From Kineococcus rhizosphaerae (lineage in GTDB: Bacteria; Actinomycetota; Actinomycetes; Actinomycetales; Kineococcaceae), in NCBI RefSeq assembly GCF_003002055.1, contig NZ_PVZF01000013.1, forward strand, positions 1 to 64,000: 64,000 bases of DNA, given 5' to 3'. The notes beneath the pieces are model-generated. The model saw only the letters and a list, made by a program, of their open reading frames with translations, was not told where the DNA came from and made no database searches. Position numbers and translations under genes: made by a program. Below, piece after piece: positions 25,201 to 33,640 of this stretch (the first letter of the stretch is position 1; every line of letters begins with the position of its first letter).

Positions 25201-25506
25201 GTGCCCCGCCGCAAGAAGTCCGACGAGACCGGCGACGTGACGTCCTCCGACGCCGCGGCGCGCAGGCGCGCGACGGCGGGCGACGCCGTCGCGGACGCCG
25301 ACCGGGCGATCAAGCGCAAGAACCAGCTGACGCCGCGCTGGTGGATCTACCTGATGGTCGGGTTCATGGTCCTGGGCCTGGCGTGGATCGTCGTGTTCTA
25401 CCTGTCGAGCTCGCTGCTGCCGGTGCCGGGCTGGGACAACTGGAACCTGGTGGTCGGGTTCGGGCTCGTGCTGATCGGCTTCGGCATGACGACCCGGTGG
25501 CGCTGA
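25201..25506 (+). CDS. crgA: Cell division protein CrgA
   Basis: A 101-residue protein with a basic, hydrophilic N-terminus (MPRRKKSDE...) and two membrane helices (about 48-70 and 82-97). The segments LTPRWWIYLMVGFMVLGLAWIVVFYLSS and WNLVVGFGLVLIGFGMTTRWR are diagnostic. CrgA coordinates septum assembly and peptidoglycan synthesis in actinobacteria. It is divergent from DUF881, sharing a 98-base promoter region. Confidence 0.96.
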   Translation: MPRRKKSDETGDVTSSDAAARRRATAGDAVADADRAIKRKNQLTPRWWIYLMVGFMVLGLAWIVVFYLSSSLLPVPGWDNWNLVVGFGLVLIGFGMTTRWR

Positions 25507-25624
25507 GGCCCCGCCGGACCAGTCCGACTGCTCACATCGGGTGACGCCTGAACGTGTGACGGGAACCCTCCCCACGCGTGACGGTTAGGCTGACCGCGTC
25601 CTTCCGCGATCCCCAGGGGGCCTG

Positions 25625-26545
25625 GTGCTGCACGTCGTCTACCGATCCCACGGCGGGGAGAACGCCAAGGGTCGCCCGTCCTGGTACTCCAAGACCCTCG
25701 CGCTGCGCTCCTTCCTGCGCGCCGTCGAGGAGGCGGGCGAGCCGGTCGACGTCGTCTTCCTCAACGACGGGCCGATCCCCGCGGCGCGCCTGGAGCTCAT
25801 GCGTCCCCACGGCCGCGTGCGCGCGATCACGGGGGGCAGCAACCGCGCCAGCTACCTGGCGGGCCTGAAGCTGGCGGTCCGCGCGGACTGGTCACCGGAC
25901 GACGTGGTGCTGTTCGCCGAGGACGACTACCTGTGGCGGCCGGACGCGCTGGCCTCGCTCCTGCAGACGGCGGCCCAGCGCCGCGCCGAGTACTTCGCCC
26001 CCTACGGGGTCGGCACGCACGACGACATCGAGGGCCGGGTGCCGCAGTGGCGCCGGCCGCGCGCGGCCCGGGGTGAGTCCGAGGTCCCCGCGGACGTCGT
26101 GCGGTGGGTGCCGCACGAGAGCACGACGAGCACGTTCGCCGTCCGGGTGGGGGCGCTGCGCGAGGACCACGCGCTGCTCGTCGTGTGCTGCCTGTCCGGC
26201 GGCGACTTCGACCACACGAGCCTGCTGGCCGTGCAGGGGATCCCGCGGTTCACGCTGCGCGACCTCGTCGACCACCACGAGGGCGCGTCCTCGAACCCGG
26301 CCGTGAAGCTGGCCCGCAGGGCCTACCTCGTCGTCTTCCGGACGGCCGTGGACGTCGGCTCCCTGCGCCGGCCGTCGCGGCGCCGGCGGCTGGCGGCGGC
26401 GGACCCGGCGGTGTGCACGCACATGGAGGAGGGCTGGCTGGCGCCGACGCCGGCGCAGCGCCCCGCGTTCTGGGACGAGCTGGCCGAGCGGACCGCCGCC
26501 TGGGACGGGGCCGGGACGGCGGCGGGCCCGCTCGTGCGGCCGTAG
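25625..26545 (+). CDS. Glycosyltransferase-like protein (GT-A fold)
   Basis: A 306-residue soluble protein. DDVVLFAEDDYLWRPDAL (about 88-105) resembles the metal-binding D-x-D-type motif of GT-A glycosyltransferases, and the N-terminal LHVVYRSHGG plus VDVVFLNDGP fits a nucleotide-sugar-binding strand pattern. Sugar donor and acceptor are unknown. It starts with GTG at 25625 and ends just before the 26-bp inverted repeat. Confidence 0.65.
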   Translation: MLHVVYRSHGGENAKGRPSWYSKTLALRSFLRAVEEAGEPVDVVFLNDGPIPAARLELMRPHGRVRAITGGSNRASYLAGLKLAVRADWSPDDVVLFAEDDYLWRPDALASLLQTAAQRRAEYFAPYGVGTHDDIEGRVPQWRRPRAARGESEVPADVVRWVPHESTTSTFAVRVGALREDHALLVVCCLSGGDFDHTSLLAVQGIPRFTLRDLVDHHEGASSNPAVKLARRAYLVVFRTAVDVGSLRRPSRRRRLAAADPAVCTHMEEGWLAPTPAQRPAFWDELAERTAAWDGAGTAAGPLVRP

Positions 26546-26561
26546 GCTCCCCGTCTTCCGT

Positions 26562-26619
26562 CCACCGCACGCGAAGGACCCCCGGACAACCGTGTCCGGG
26601 GGTCCTTCGCGTGCGGTGG
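26562..26619. terminator. Perfect 26-bp inverted repeat, probable terminator
   Basis: The arms at 26562-26587 and 26594-26619 are exact reverse complements with a 6-base loop AACCGT. It sits 16 bases after the glycosyltransferase-like stop. The stem is much longer than typical terminators, with no T-run. Confidence 0.65.
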
Positions 26620-26743
26620 ACGAGGAGGACGAGGCTGCGTTCCGGCGACGGAACGTGGTCGGTCCGGTCGTCCGTCGAGGTGCGCGGAGGACGCGGGACG
26701 GCGTGGCGCTCCGGTTGCGCCCGTTCCCGGGCTGGGGACGGGG

Positions 26744-26901
26744 TGTGGACGACGACCGGCCCCGTCCACAACCTTTGTCCACCGACTCATCCACAACCTG
26801 TGGACGAGTGTGGGAAACCCGCTCCTGGGTCCACAGGGCTGTCCACCGACTGGGGACGATCACGACCGCTTTCGCACAGGTGTGCGAAACCCCTGTGGAT
26901 G
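26744..26901. promoter_or_regulatory. Cluster of DnaA-box-like motifs away from oriC
   Basis: Near matches to TTGTCCACA lie at 26744 (TGTGGAC), 26764 (GTCCACA), 26775 (TTGTCCACC), 26788 (CATCCACAA), 26799 (CTGTGGACG), 26827 (GGGTCCACA), 26839 (CTGTCCACC) and 26893 (CTGTGGATG), in both orientations. None is a perfect 9/9 consensus. Confidence 0.45.
26870..26889. promoter_or_regulatory. Operator-like palindrome upstream of TetR gene
   Basis: TTTCGCACA-GG-TGTGCGAAA: perfect 9-base arms with a 2-base spacer, ending 49 bases before the TetR-family GTG. The size and position fit autoregulation by a TetR dimer. Confidence 0.6.
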
Positions 26902-26938
26902 GAGAACGGCGGTAGCACCACATCGATACCTTTGGAAC

Positions 26939-27607
26939 GTGACGGCTGAACCGATTGCTCTGCGTGACCACCTCATCCGCGTCGCCGCGGACCTCCTGGC
27001 CACCCAGGGTGCCTCCGGGTTCACGACCCGGGCCGTCGCGCAGGCCGCCGGGGTGCAGCCACCGGCCATCTACCGGCTGTTCACCGACAAGGACGGCCTC
27101 CTGGACGCCGTCGCCGACCACGTCATGACCCGCTACGTGCAGGGCAAGTCCGCGCGCGAGGACCTCGACCCCGTCGAGGACCTGCACGCCGGCTGGCAGA
27201 CCCACGTCGGGTTCGGCGTGGACAACCCCGTGCTGTTCCGGATCCTGCTGGAGCGGACGACCCCGGCCGCGTGGGAGGGGCGTCAGGTGCTCGAGCGGCG
27301 CGTGCAGCGGGTCGCCGAGGCCGGCCGGCTGCGCGTCGGCGAGGACCTCGCCGTCAAGCTCGTCGCGGCGACCGGCAACGGGGCCGTGGTCACGTTGTCG
27401 CAGCTCGGCCCGGACGACCGGCTGCGGGAGGCCCTGTGGGAGGCCCTGGCCGCCGCGATCCTCACCGACGTCCCCGCTGCCCGCGACGACTCCGCGACCG
27501 TCGCGTTCCGGGCGTCGGTGCCCGGGATGTCCGCGCTGACCCTGGCCGAGCGCTCGCTCATGGTGGAGTGGATCGACCGGGCGCTGCGGGGCGCAGCGCG
27601 GTCGTGA
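26939..27607 (+). CDS. TetR-family transcriptional regulator
   Basis: A 222-residue protein with an N-terminal TetR HTH: RVAADLLATQGASGFTTRAVAQAAGVQPPAIYRLFTDKDGLLDAVADHV. The C-terminal ligand domain includes LFRILLERTTPAAWEG. The GTG at 26939 is the natural start; longer extensions run into the DnaA-box-like cluster. A 20-base palindrome upstream is the likely operator. It converges on the rhomboid gene with 13 bases between stops. The ligand is unknown. Confidence 0.92.
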   Translation: MTAEPIALRDHLIRVAADLLATQGASGFTTRAVAQAAGVQPPAIYRLFTDKDGLLDAVADHVMTRYVQGKSAREDLDPVEDLHAGWQTHVGFGVDNPVLFRILLERTTPAAWEGRQVLERRVQRVAEAGRLRVGEDLAVKLVAATGNGAVVTLSQLGPDDRLREALWEALAAAILTDVPAARDDSATVAFRASVPGMSALTLAERSLMVEWIDRALRGAARS

Positions 27608-27620
27608 CGCGGGGAGCGGG

Positions 27621-28484
27621 TCAGTACAGCGTCGACGCGTACCCGAGCAGGCCCAGCACGACGGCGGCCACGGCTCCCGTCCCCACCCACTGCACCGCGG
27701 GGTGGCGCCGGCGCCCGAGCGTCATCGCCGTCGCGACGAGGGCACCCGTGACCAGGCCCCCGAGGTGGCCCTGCCAGGAGATCCCGGCGTAGAAGACGCC
27801 GATGAGGAAGTTGATGACGATCAGCGCGAGGATCTGACCCGTCTGCCGGCCCAGGTGCCGGTTCACGACGAACAGCGCGGCGAAGAGGCCGAAGATCGCG
27901 CCCGAGGCACCGACGAGCTGGCTGTCGGCCGTCCCGGGCAGCAGGGTCCCGCCCACGGCCCCGCCCAGGGCGGAGATCACGTACAGGGCGGTGAAGCGGA
28001 CCCGCCCGAGCAGCGGTTCCAGGTACTGCCCCGAGACCCAGAGGGCGTACGCGTTGAACAGCAGGTGCAGCAGGCTGGCGTGCAGGAACGCCGAGGTGAT
28101 CGGCTGCCACCACAGCCCGTTGCTGAAGGCGTCGAGGTAGTACCCGTTGACGAGCGACAGCTCGGTGAACAGCTTCGCCGGCATGACCTGCTTGGCGAGG
28201 AACATCACCAGGCACAGCCCGATGAGCACCTTCGTGACCACCGTGTCGCGCGAGGCGATCGCCCCGCCGAACGTGCCCCGCGGTTGCCGGACGCCCTTGT
28301 TCGCCTCGGCGACGCAGTCGACGCACTGGACGCCGACGGCGGCGGGCCGCTGGCACTGGGGGCAGGCCGGGCGCTCGCAGCGCTGGCACCGGACCCACGA
28401 CTCGCGGTCGGGGTGGCGCGGACAGACGGGGACGTCGCTCACGTCACGTGCAACGCGCGGGACGCCCCCGTCGTTCGTGCTCAA
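27621..28484 (-). CDS. Rhomboid-family intramembrane serine protease with N-terminal zinc-ribbon
   Basis: About 287 residues. The N-terminal ~60 residues hold a B-box/zinc-ribbon-like Cys/His array (CPRHPDRESWVRCQRCERPACPQC, CVDC). The C-terminal part has six or seven membrane helices with the rhomboid catalytic motif GASGAIFG (Ser nucleophile) and the His in SWQGHLGGLVTGAL. HLLFNAYALW is the conserved helix-2 region. The start is uncertain: TTG at 28484 or GTG at 28442, neither with a clear ribosome-binding site. It lies just downstream of the cyclophilin gene, 9 bases away, likely co-transcribed. Confidence 0.9.
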   Translation of the reverse strand: MSTNDGGVPRVARDVSDVPVCPRHPDRESWVRCQRCERPACPQCQRPAAVGVQCVDCVAEANKGVRQPRGTFGGAIASRDTVVTKVLIGLCLVMFLAKQVMPAKLFTELSLVNGYYLDAFSNGLWWQPITSAFLHASLLHLLFNAYALWVSGQYLEPLLGRVRFTALYVISALGGAVGGTLLPGTADSQLVGASGAIFGLFAALFVVNRHLGRQTGQILALIVINFLIGVFYAGISWQGHLGGLVTGALVATAMTLGRRRHPAVQWVGTGAVAAVVLGLLGYASTLY

Positions 28485-28493
28485 GCTGTGAGG

Positions 28494-29018
28494 TCAGTCG
28501 CGCTCGACGTCGACCGACGTGATCACGACGGGCTCGCGGGGCGCGTCGCCCGGGCCGACCGGCACGGTGGCGATGGCGTCCACGACGGCGCGGCTCTCGT
28601 CGTCGGCGACCTCACCGAAGATCGTGTGCTTGCCGTTGAGGTGCGGGGTGTTCGTGACGGTCACGAAGAACTGCGACCCGTTGGTGCCGTGACCGGCGAT
28701 CTTGCCGGCGTTGGCCATGGCCAGCAGGTACTTCTTGTCGAAGCGCAGGTCGGGGTGGATCTCGTCGTCGAACTGGTACCCCGGGCCGCCGCGGCCGTCG
28801 CCGCGCGGGCAGCCGCCCTGGATCATGAAGCCGTCGATGACGCGGTGGAAGGTCAGCCCGTCGTAGAACGGCTGGGACTTCTTCTCACCGGTGGCCGGGT
28901 CCTGCCACTCCTTCGTGCCCTCGGCGAGGCCCACGAAGTTCGCCACCGTCTTGGGGGCGTGGTTCTCGAACAGTTCCAGGCGGATGTCGCCGTGGTTGGT
29001 GTGCAGGGTGGCGTGCAT
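28494..29018 (-). CDS. ppiA: Peptidyl-prolyl cis-trans isomerase (cyclophilin)
   Basis: A 174-residue cytoplasmic cyclophilin. FHRVIDGFMIQGG contains the catalytic Arg, and AGHGTNGSQFFVTVTNTPHLNGKHTIFGEV covers the Gln/Phe and His of the active site. It catalyses proline isomerisation in protein folding. Start ATG at 29018 is favoured because GGAAGG lies 9 bases upstream; an ATG 9 bases earlier abuts that site. Its position next to the rhomboid and DUF5324-like genes matches other actinobacterial origin regions. Confidence 0.95.
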   Translation of the reverse strand: MHATLHTNHGDIRLELFENHAPKTVANFVGLAEGTKEWQDPATGEKKSQPFYDGLTFHRVIDGFMIQGGCPRGDGRGGPGYQFDDEIHPDLRFDKKYLLAMANAGKIAGHGTNGSQFFVTVTNTPHLNGKHTIFGEVADDESRAVVDAIATVPVGPGDAPREPVVITSVDVERD

Positions 29019-29181
29019 GCCGCCCATCCTTCCACGGGCCGCGCACGCCCTCTCCCCGACGTCTGGTGGCGGGACGGGCCCACCTGCGGTTGGGTGTCGG
29101 TTGGTGATCGTTCGGCGTGGGGCACGGGTCGCGCAGTCCGCACGTTCGCGACAGCACAGGGGACGAGCACAGGAGGATCGG

Positions 29182-30141
29182 ATGTCGTCGAGCAAGAGCC
29201 GCATCGAGAAGCTGCAGAAGGGGACCGCGCTGGCGGGCACCGTCGCGCTGGCGAGCAAGGTCGCGCCGGCGGTGGAGTCCGCCGTGGACTGGGCCCAGCC
29301 CCGGCTCGAGAAGGCCTGGGACACCACGCGCGAGACGGCCGCCCCGCACGTGGGGGCCGCGGCCCAGCGCGTGTCCCCCGCCGTGGACACCGCGCGCGAC
29401 AAGATCGTCGACGACCTGCTGCCCAAGATCGTCGAGGCCGTCCAGGACGCCGCCGCCGCCGCCCAGAAGAGCGCCGCCCCGGTCGCCGCCGCCGCCGGCA
29501 CGGCCGCCGTCGCGGCCTCGACCTCGGCCCGCGACACGATCAAGGACGCCCTCAAGGAGGGCAGGAAGGCCGAGGCGTCGCTGGAGAAGTCGGTGGCGGC
29601 GTCGGTGACGACGTCCGCCAAGAAGGCGTCGACGTCCGCCGAGAAGGCCAAGACCAAGGCCAAGACCCGGGCCAAGGCCACGCGCAAGGCGGGGAAGGTG
29701 GCCGCCAAGGCCGCGAAGAAGGTCGCCGCGCAGCGCTCCAGCGACGCGCTCGCCGTGCTGAAGGGCGAGGCCGTCGCCAAGCGCAAGGGCCGCGCGGGCA
29801 AGCGGTTCCTCGTGTTCACCCTCGTCGCAGCGGGCGGTGCCGCCGTCTACGCGGTCGTGAGGAACTCCCAGAAGGAGGACCCGTGGTCGGCCCCGGGCGC
29901 CGCCTGGACGCCCGCGCCCGCCACGACGACGCCGACGACCCCGGCCGCCGCCGCGAGCACCGAGAACCTGGAGAAGGCGACGGGCGACCAGTCGACGACC
30001 GACGCCACCGTCGCCGACGTCACCCCGATCCCGGGCGTGGCGACCGGCACCGCGGTGGACGACGGGACCGACGTGGACCTCGACGCCACGACCGAGGGCA
30101 CGTCCTCGACCGAGGACACCGAGGGCGGCCGCAAGGACTGA
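29182..30141 (+). CDS. DUF5324-like Ala/Lys-rich membrane protein
   Basis: A 319-residue protein. Residues 1-145 form long Ala-rich amphipathic helices. Residues 147-184 are an H1-histone-like Lys/Ala tract (KAKTKAKTRAKATRKAGK). A single membrane helix follows (about 208-226), then a Thr/Pro/Asp-rich tail. AGGAGG sits 7 bases before the ATG. The arrangement resembles DUF5324 proteins encoded beside cyclophilin in Streptomyces. Function unknown; the basic tract could bind nucleic acid or acidic polymers. Confidence 0.7.
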   Translation: MSSSKSRIEKLQKGTALAGTVALASKVAPAVESAVDWAQPRLEKAWDTTRETAAPHVGAAAQRVSPAVDTARDKIVDDLLPKIVEAVQDAAAAAQKSAAPVAAAAGTAAVAASTSARDTIKDALKEGRKAEASLEKSVAASVTTSAKKASTSAEKAKTKAKTRAKATRKAGKVAAKAAKKVAAQRSSDALAVLKGEAVAKRKGRAGKRFLVFTLVAAGGAAVYAVVRNSQKEDPWSAPGAAWTPAPATTTPTTPAAAASTENLEKATGDQSTTDATVADVTPIPGVATGTAVDDGTDVDLDATTEGTSSTEDTEGGRKD

Positions 30142-30156
30142 CCCCGTCCCCCCGGT

Positions 30157-30183
30157 CGGGTCCGCGGTGCCAGCCGCGACCCG
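30157..30183. terminator. Possible hairpin terminator
   Basis: CGGGT-C-CGCGG, loop TGCCAG, CCGCG-ACCCG: a 10-bp stem with one bulge between two convergent genes, 16 bases after the DUF5324-like stop. Confidence 0.4.
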
Positions 30184-30226
30184 GCCGGTCCGGGCCGACG
30201 GGGCCCTCGCACGGGTGGACGGTGCG

Positions 30227-30745
30227 TCAGCCGTCCAGCCGAGCGAGCCGGCGCCGCAGCCGACGCGGTTCGAGGACGGCGACGAGCGCGAAGGCGACGA
30301 ACAGCGCCACCGCGAGCCACCAGCCCCAGCCGCCGTCCGCCAGCGCCGTCCCCGCCTCCAGCACGGCGAAGGCGACGAACACCGGCACCTCCCAGCGCCG
30401 GTTGCGCACCGCCGTGCCCAGCCGGTGTTCCACGAGGCCCACCGCGGCCCTCCGGACGCGCTCGTCCCGCGGTCGCGGACCGCGCCACGCGGCCCGCAGG
30501 ACCGCCCGCCGGTCGGGTTCCTCCAGGGTGCCCAGACCTGCCGGTGCCGGCCGCCGGTCCAGGCGACGCATCCAGAGGCCCGTCCCGGTGCCGAACAGGA
30601 CCCCGGCGATCAGCGCTCCGACCAGGGCCCCGGTGAGGCTGCCGCCCTGCAGGAAGGGCCAGGAGGCGAGCTGCACCACGGCGAACACCACGCCCACGGT
30701 GATCGACCGCACCAGCACCGAGGACCCGCGCCACCGCTCCAGCAC
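30227..30745 (-). CDS. Unknown membrane protein
   Basis: A 172-residue protein with about four membrane helices: two near the N-terminus (SITVGVVFAVVQLASWPF and SLTGALVGALIAGVLFGTGT) and two near the C-terminus (VFVAFAVLEAG and WWLAVALFVAFALVAVLE). An Arg-rich cytoplasmic loop separates them. No family was recognised. It lies downstream of tRNA-Ala beyond a terminator hairpin. Confidence 0.65.
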   Translation of the reverse strand: MLERWRGSSVLVRSITVGVVFAVVQLASWPFLQGGSLTGALVGALIAGVLFGTGTGLWMRRLDRRPAPAGLGTLEEPDRRAVLRAAWRGPRPRDERVRRAAVGLVEHRLGTAVRNRRWEVPVFVAFAVLEAGTALADGGWGWWLAVALFVAFALVAVLEPRRLRRRLARLDG

Positions 30746-30784
30746 CCGCCGAGCGTGCTCCCGTGGAGGCCTCCGCGCACGCCG

Positions 30785-30815
30785 AAGGCCCTCCCCCGCA
30801 GCGGGAGAGGGCCTT
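30785..30815 (-). terminator. Terminator after tRNA-Ala
   Basis: AAGGCCCTCCCCCG (30785-30798) pairs with CGGGAGAGGGCCTT (30802-30815), one mismatch. It starts 11 bases beyond the tRNA 3' end in the direction of transcription. Confidence 0.6.
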
Positions 30816-30825
30816 CAGGACCGGG

Positions 30826-30898
30826 TGGAGGCAAGGGGACTCGAACCCCTAACCCCCTGCTTGCAAAGCAGGTGCGCTACCAATTGCGCCATGCCCCC
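30826..30898 (-). tRNA. tRNA-Ala (anticodon TGC)
   Basis: A 73-base cloverleaf on the minus strand. The acceptor stem GGGGGCA pairs with TGCCTCC (one G-T), the D-arm is GCGCAATTGGTAGCGC, the anticodon arm CCTGCTTTGCAAGCAGG shows TGC, and the T-arm is GGGGTTCGAGTCCCC. CCA is not encoded. It lies downstream of the DLW-39 gene. Confidence 0.97.
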
Positions 30899-30912
30899 GG
30901 TGGAGCGGGACG

Positions 30913-31029
30913 TCAGCGCACCGTGTCGGTGGCCTCGGCCCACAGGTCGCGCTCGGCCTTCTGGGACGCCCTGCGGCGCCAGGCGAAGACGCCCCCGCCG
31001 ACCAGTGCCAGCAGCAGCAGCTTCTTCAC
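30913..31029 (-). CDS. DLW-39 family peptide
   Basis: A 38-residue peptide: a start-region KKLLLLALVGGGVFAW single membrane helix, basic RRRASQKAE, then the diagnostic RDLWAEATDTVR at the end. This family is a conserved tiny ORF near tRNA-Ile/tRNA-Ala in actinobacteria, without a known role. A GTG start at 31029 follows GGGAGGTC. It is below the usual gene-caller length. Confidence 0.88.
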   Translation of the reverse strand: MKKLLLLALVGGGVFAWRRRASQKAERDLWAEATDTVR

Positions 31030-31118
31030 TCCGGACCTCCCCCAGAACGCGGATCGCGACGCGGAAACGCTAGCACGCGCCGTGATCGCGCTCAGTTCGG
31101 CGCCGGGGCTGCCGACCG

Positions 31119-32288
31119 ATGGTCGTCATGGGCACCCCGGCGGCAGGACCGCGCACCGCGCTGGTGCACGAGTGGATCGCCGCGCGCGCCGGCGCCGAGC
31201 AGGTCTTCGAGGTGCTCGCCGGGCTGTGGCCCCGGGCCGACCTGCACGCCCTCACCGCCGAACCCGGCGTCCGGCTCGACCTGGGCGGACGCGCGGTCCG
31301 CACGACCGCGCTGGACCCGTGGCGCCACCACCGCGCCCTGACCCTGCCGCTCATGCCGGCCGCCTGGGCCGCCCACGCGCGCGACGTCCAGCGCAGCTAC
31401 GACCTCGTCGTCACCTCCCACCACGCGTACGCCACGTCCAACCGGCTCGTCGCGCCCGGCGGCGTCCACCTGGCCTACGTCCACACCCCCGCGCGGTACG
31501 TCTGGAACCCCGAGCTGGACGGGCGCGGCACCTCGGCGCTGCTGACCCCCGCCCGCCGGGCCCTGGCCGCCGTCGACCGCCGCGCCGCCCGCGGGGTGAC
31601 GGCCTTCGCCGCCAACAGCGCCGAGGTCGCCCGGCGCGTCGAACGGTGCTGGGGCCGCGAGGCCGTCGTCGTCCACCCGCCCGTCGACGTCGCCGCCTTC
31701 GCCGCCGACGGCCCCGACACCCTCGAGCTGCCCGAGGGGTTCCTGCTCGCCCTGGGGCGCTTCGTGCCCTACAAGAACCACCTGCTCGCCGTCGACGTCG
31801 CCGAGCGGCTCGGCCGGCCGGTCGTCGTCGCCGGCCGCGGTCCCCTGCTCGCGGACCTGCGCGCCCGGGCCGCCACGGCGCGCGTGCCCGTCGTCGTCCT
31901 CGACGGCCCGTCGACCGCGACCGTGCGCGAGCTGCTGCGCCGCGCGGACGTCCTGCTGTTCCCCACCGTGGAGGACTTCGGGATCGTGCCCGTGGAGGCC
32001 ATGGCCTCGGGGACCCCCGTCGTCGCCCCCGCCCGCGGCGGTTCCGGGGAGACGGTCCTCGACGGCGTCACCGGTGCCCTCGTCGAGGCCCTCGACGTCC
32101 ACGAGCTCGCCGCCGCCGTCGCCCGGGCGCAGGCCTGCCGGCCGCAGGACTGCCGCCGCCGCGCGCTGGCCTTCGACGTCGACCGCTTCCGCGAGCGCGT
32201 GCGGGCCTGGGTCGCCGGCCACCTCGACGACCGCCTCGACGACCCCCTCGACGACCGCGGCGGTGACCGCGCGGGAGTCCCGCGGTGA
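31119..32288 (+). CDS. Family 4 glycosyltransferase (exopolysaccharide locus)
   Basis: A 389-residue GT-B enzyme. The C-terminal domain carries [23 protein letters not shown] and the GT4 signature [27 protein letters not shown], with the Glu residues that hold the nucleotide sugar. [14 protein letters not shown] near the start is typical of WbaZ-like mannosyltransferases. It opens a run of five + strand genes with overlapping ends; its stop overlaps the polymerase start. A second ATG three codons in is an alternative start. Confidence 0.9.
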   Translation: MVVMGTPAAGPRTALVHEWIAARAGAEQVFEVLAGLWPRADLHALTAEPGVRLDLGGRAVRTTALDPWRHHRALTLPLMPAAWAAHARDVQRSYDLVVTSHHAYATSNRLVAPGGVHLAYVHTPARYVWNPELDGRGTSALLTPARRALAAVDRRAARGVTAFAANSAEVARRVERCWGREAVVVHPPVDVAAFAADGPDTLELPEGFLLALGRFVPYKNHLLAVDVAERLGRPVVVAGRGPLLADLRARAATARVPVVVLDGPSTATVRELLRRADVLLFPTVEDFGIVPVEAMASGTPVVAPARGGSGETVLDGVTGALVEALDVHELAAAVARAQACRPQDCRRRALAFDVDRFRERVRAWVAGHLDDRLDDPLDDRGGDRAGVPR

Positions 32289-33640
32289 TCCTCACCCTCG
32301 TCCTCGCGCTCGCCGCCGCCTTCACCGGGCTGCTGTTCTGCGTGACCGCCGGCGACCGGACCCGGCTGCTCGTGGCGGCGTTCCTGGCCGTCCCCCAGCT
32401 GTACGTGGGGCCGCTGGCGACGCTGAACCTGCCCCTGAGCCAGTGCTGGGTCATCCTCATCGCCGTCTGCCGGCTGCTCGAGCGCAAGCAGCTGCCCGTG
32501 CGGGACCCCGTCCTGGGCGCGGTCCTGCTCCTCGCGCTCGTGCAGGGGCTGGCGATCTCCTGGTCCCCGGTGCCCGTGGCCGGGATCCTCGAGGTCGCGC
32601 GGCTGCTGTCGTTCGCGTTCCTGACGCTCTACGCCACCGACGTCGAACGCCGCCGGGCCGGGGCCCTGACGGGGCCGTTCACCGTGGTCCTGGGCTGGGC
32701 CGTGCTCGACGCCGTTCTCGTGTGGGCCTTCCGGCTCTCCCCCGCGCTGGAGTCGACGTTCCTGTCCTCGCCGCTGGCGACGCTGATCGTCGGGCCGGAC
32801 GCCATGACGGCCTTCTTCGCCGGCGGCGCCAACAACGTCACCGACCCGGCCAAGGCCGGCGGGTTCTTCATCAACGCCAACGTGTCCTCGATGTTCCTCG
32901 GCGTCGCGACGTTCGGGTTCCTGGCCCTCGGGGTCGGGCTGCGGGGCCGGCGGCGGCGCGCGTACGGACTCGGCGCCCTCGTCTGCTGGTCGGCCACCTT
33001 CGCGACCGGGTCGAAGACGGCCGCCGCCCTGGCCCTCGTCCTGCCGCTGGCCGTGCGCGGGGTCCAGGTCCTGGGCCGGCCGCGCGCGAAGTGGTTCCTG
33101 CCGCAGGCCGCCGCCGCGATCGGGCTGGGCGTCTGGCAGGCGCCGAGGCTGCTGGAGAAGGTGGTGCCCGGGTACGCCGACGCCTCCTCGGCGAGCCTGG
33201 AGAGCCGGCAGCCCATGTGGGACTTCGCCCTGACGATGTTCCGCGAGCACGCCGTGCTCGGGCTCGGCTTCGGGGGCTGGGCGCGGACCATCGAGCAGTT
33301 CGCGTCCCTCGGCATCACCGCGCTGCCGCCGCACAACCTGTTCATCGCGGCCTGGGCGAACAGCGGGCTGCCCGGGGTCGCGGCGCTGCTCACCCTGGCG
33401 GTCACGATCCTCGTCGTGCTGACCCGGGCGGTCGTGCGCCACGCCGGGACCCCCGCCGGGCGCACGACGGCCTTCGCCCTCGGGGCCTGGTGGTGGGTCC
33501 TGATCCACGGCATGGGCGACAACACGGCCGTGTACGGCGAGGCCAAGTCGATGATCCTGCTCGCGATGCTGCTCGGGCTCGTCACGAGCCGGCTGGCCGC
33601 GCTGCGCTCCCGCGAGGAGGCCGTGCCGTGCCCCGCGTAG
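32285..33640 (+). CDS. O-antigen ligase/polymerase-like membrane protein (Wzy-type)
   Basis: A 451-residue protein with about 11-12 membrane helices and a large extracytoplasmic loop after [25 protein letters not shown]. The loop is followed by [11 protein letters not shown], the Wzy_C/WaaL-like block. It probably polymerises lipid-linked repeat units at the outer membrane face. GTG start within the previous stop (GTGA). Confidence 0.85.
   Translation: MILTLVLALAAAFTGLLFCVTAGDRTRLLVAAFLAVPQLYVGPLATLNLPLSQCWVILIAVCRLLERKQLPVRDPVLGAVLLLALVQGLAISWSPVPVAGILEVARLLSFAFLTLYATDVERRRAGALTGPFTVVLGWAVLDAVLVWAFRLSPALESTFLSSPLATLIVGPDAMTAFFAGGANNVTDPAKAGGFFINANVSSMFLGVATFGFLALGVGLRGRRRRAYGLGALVCWSATFATGSKTAAALALVLPLAVRGVQVLGRPRAKWFLPQAAAAIGLGVWQAPRLLEKVVPGYADASSASLESRQPMWDFALTMFREHAVLGLGFGGWARTIEQFASLGITALPPHNLFIAAWANSGLPGVAALLTLAVTILVVLTRAVVRHAGTPAGRTTAFALGAWWWVLIHGMGDNTAVYGEAKSMILLAMLLGLVTSRLAALRSREEAVPCPA

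Larger units (their letters stand above)
26546..26938. other. Regulatory intergenic region: long hairpin, DnaA-box-like cluster, operator
   Basis: A 393-base gap without a gene. In order it contains a 26-bp perfect inverted repeat (26562-26619), eight TCCAC/TGTGGA-type near matches to actinobacterial DnaA boxes between 26744 and 26901, and a 20-base palindrome 50 bases before the TetR start. Each is described separately. Confidence 0.6.
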
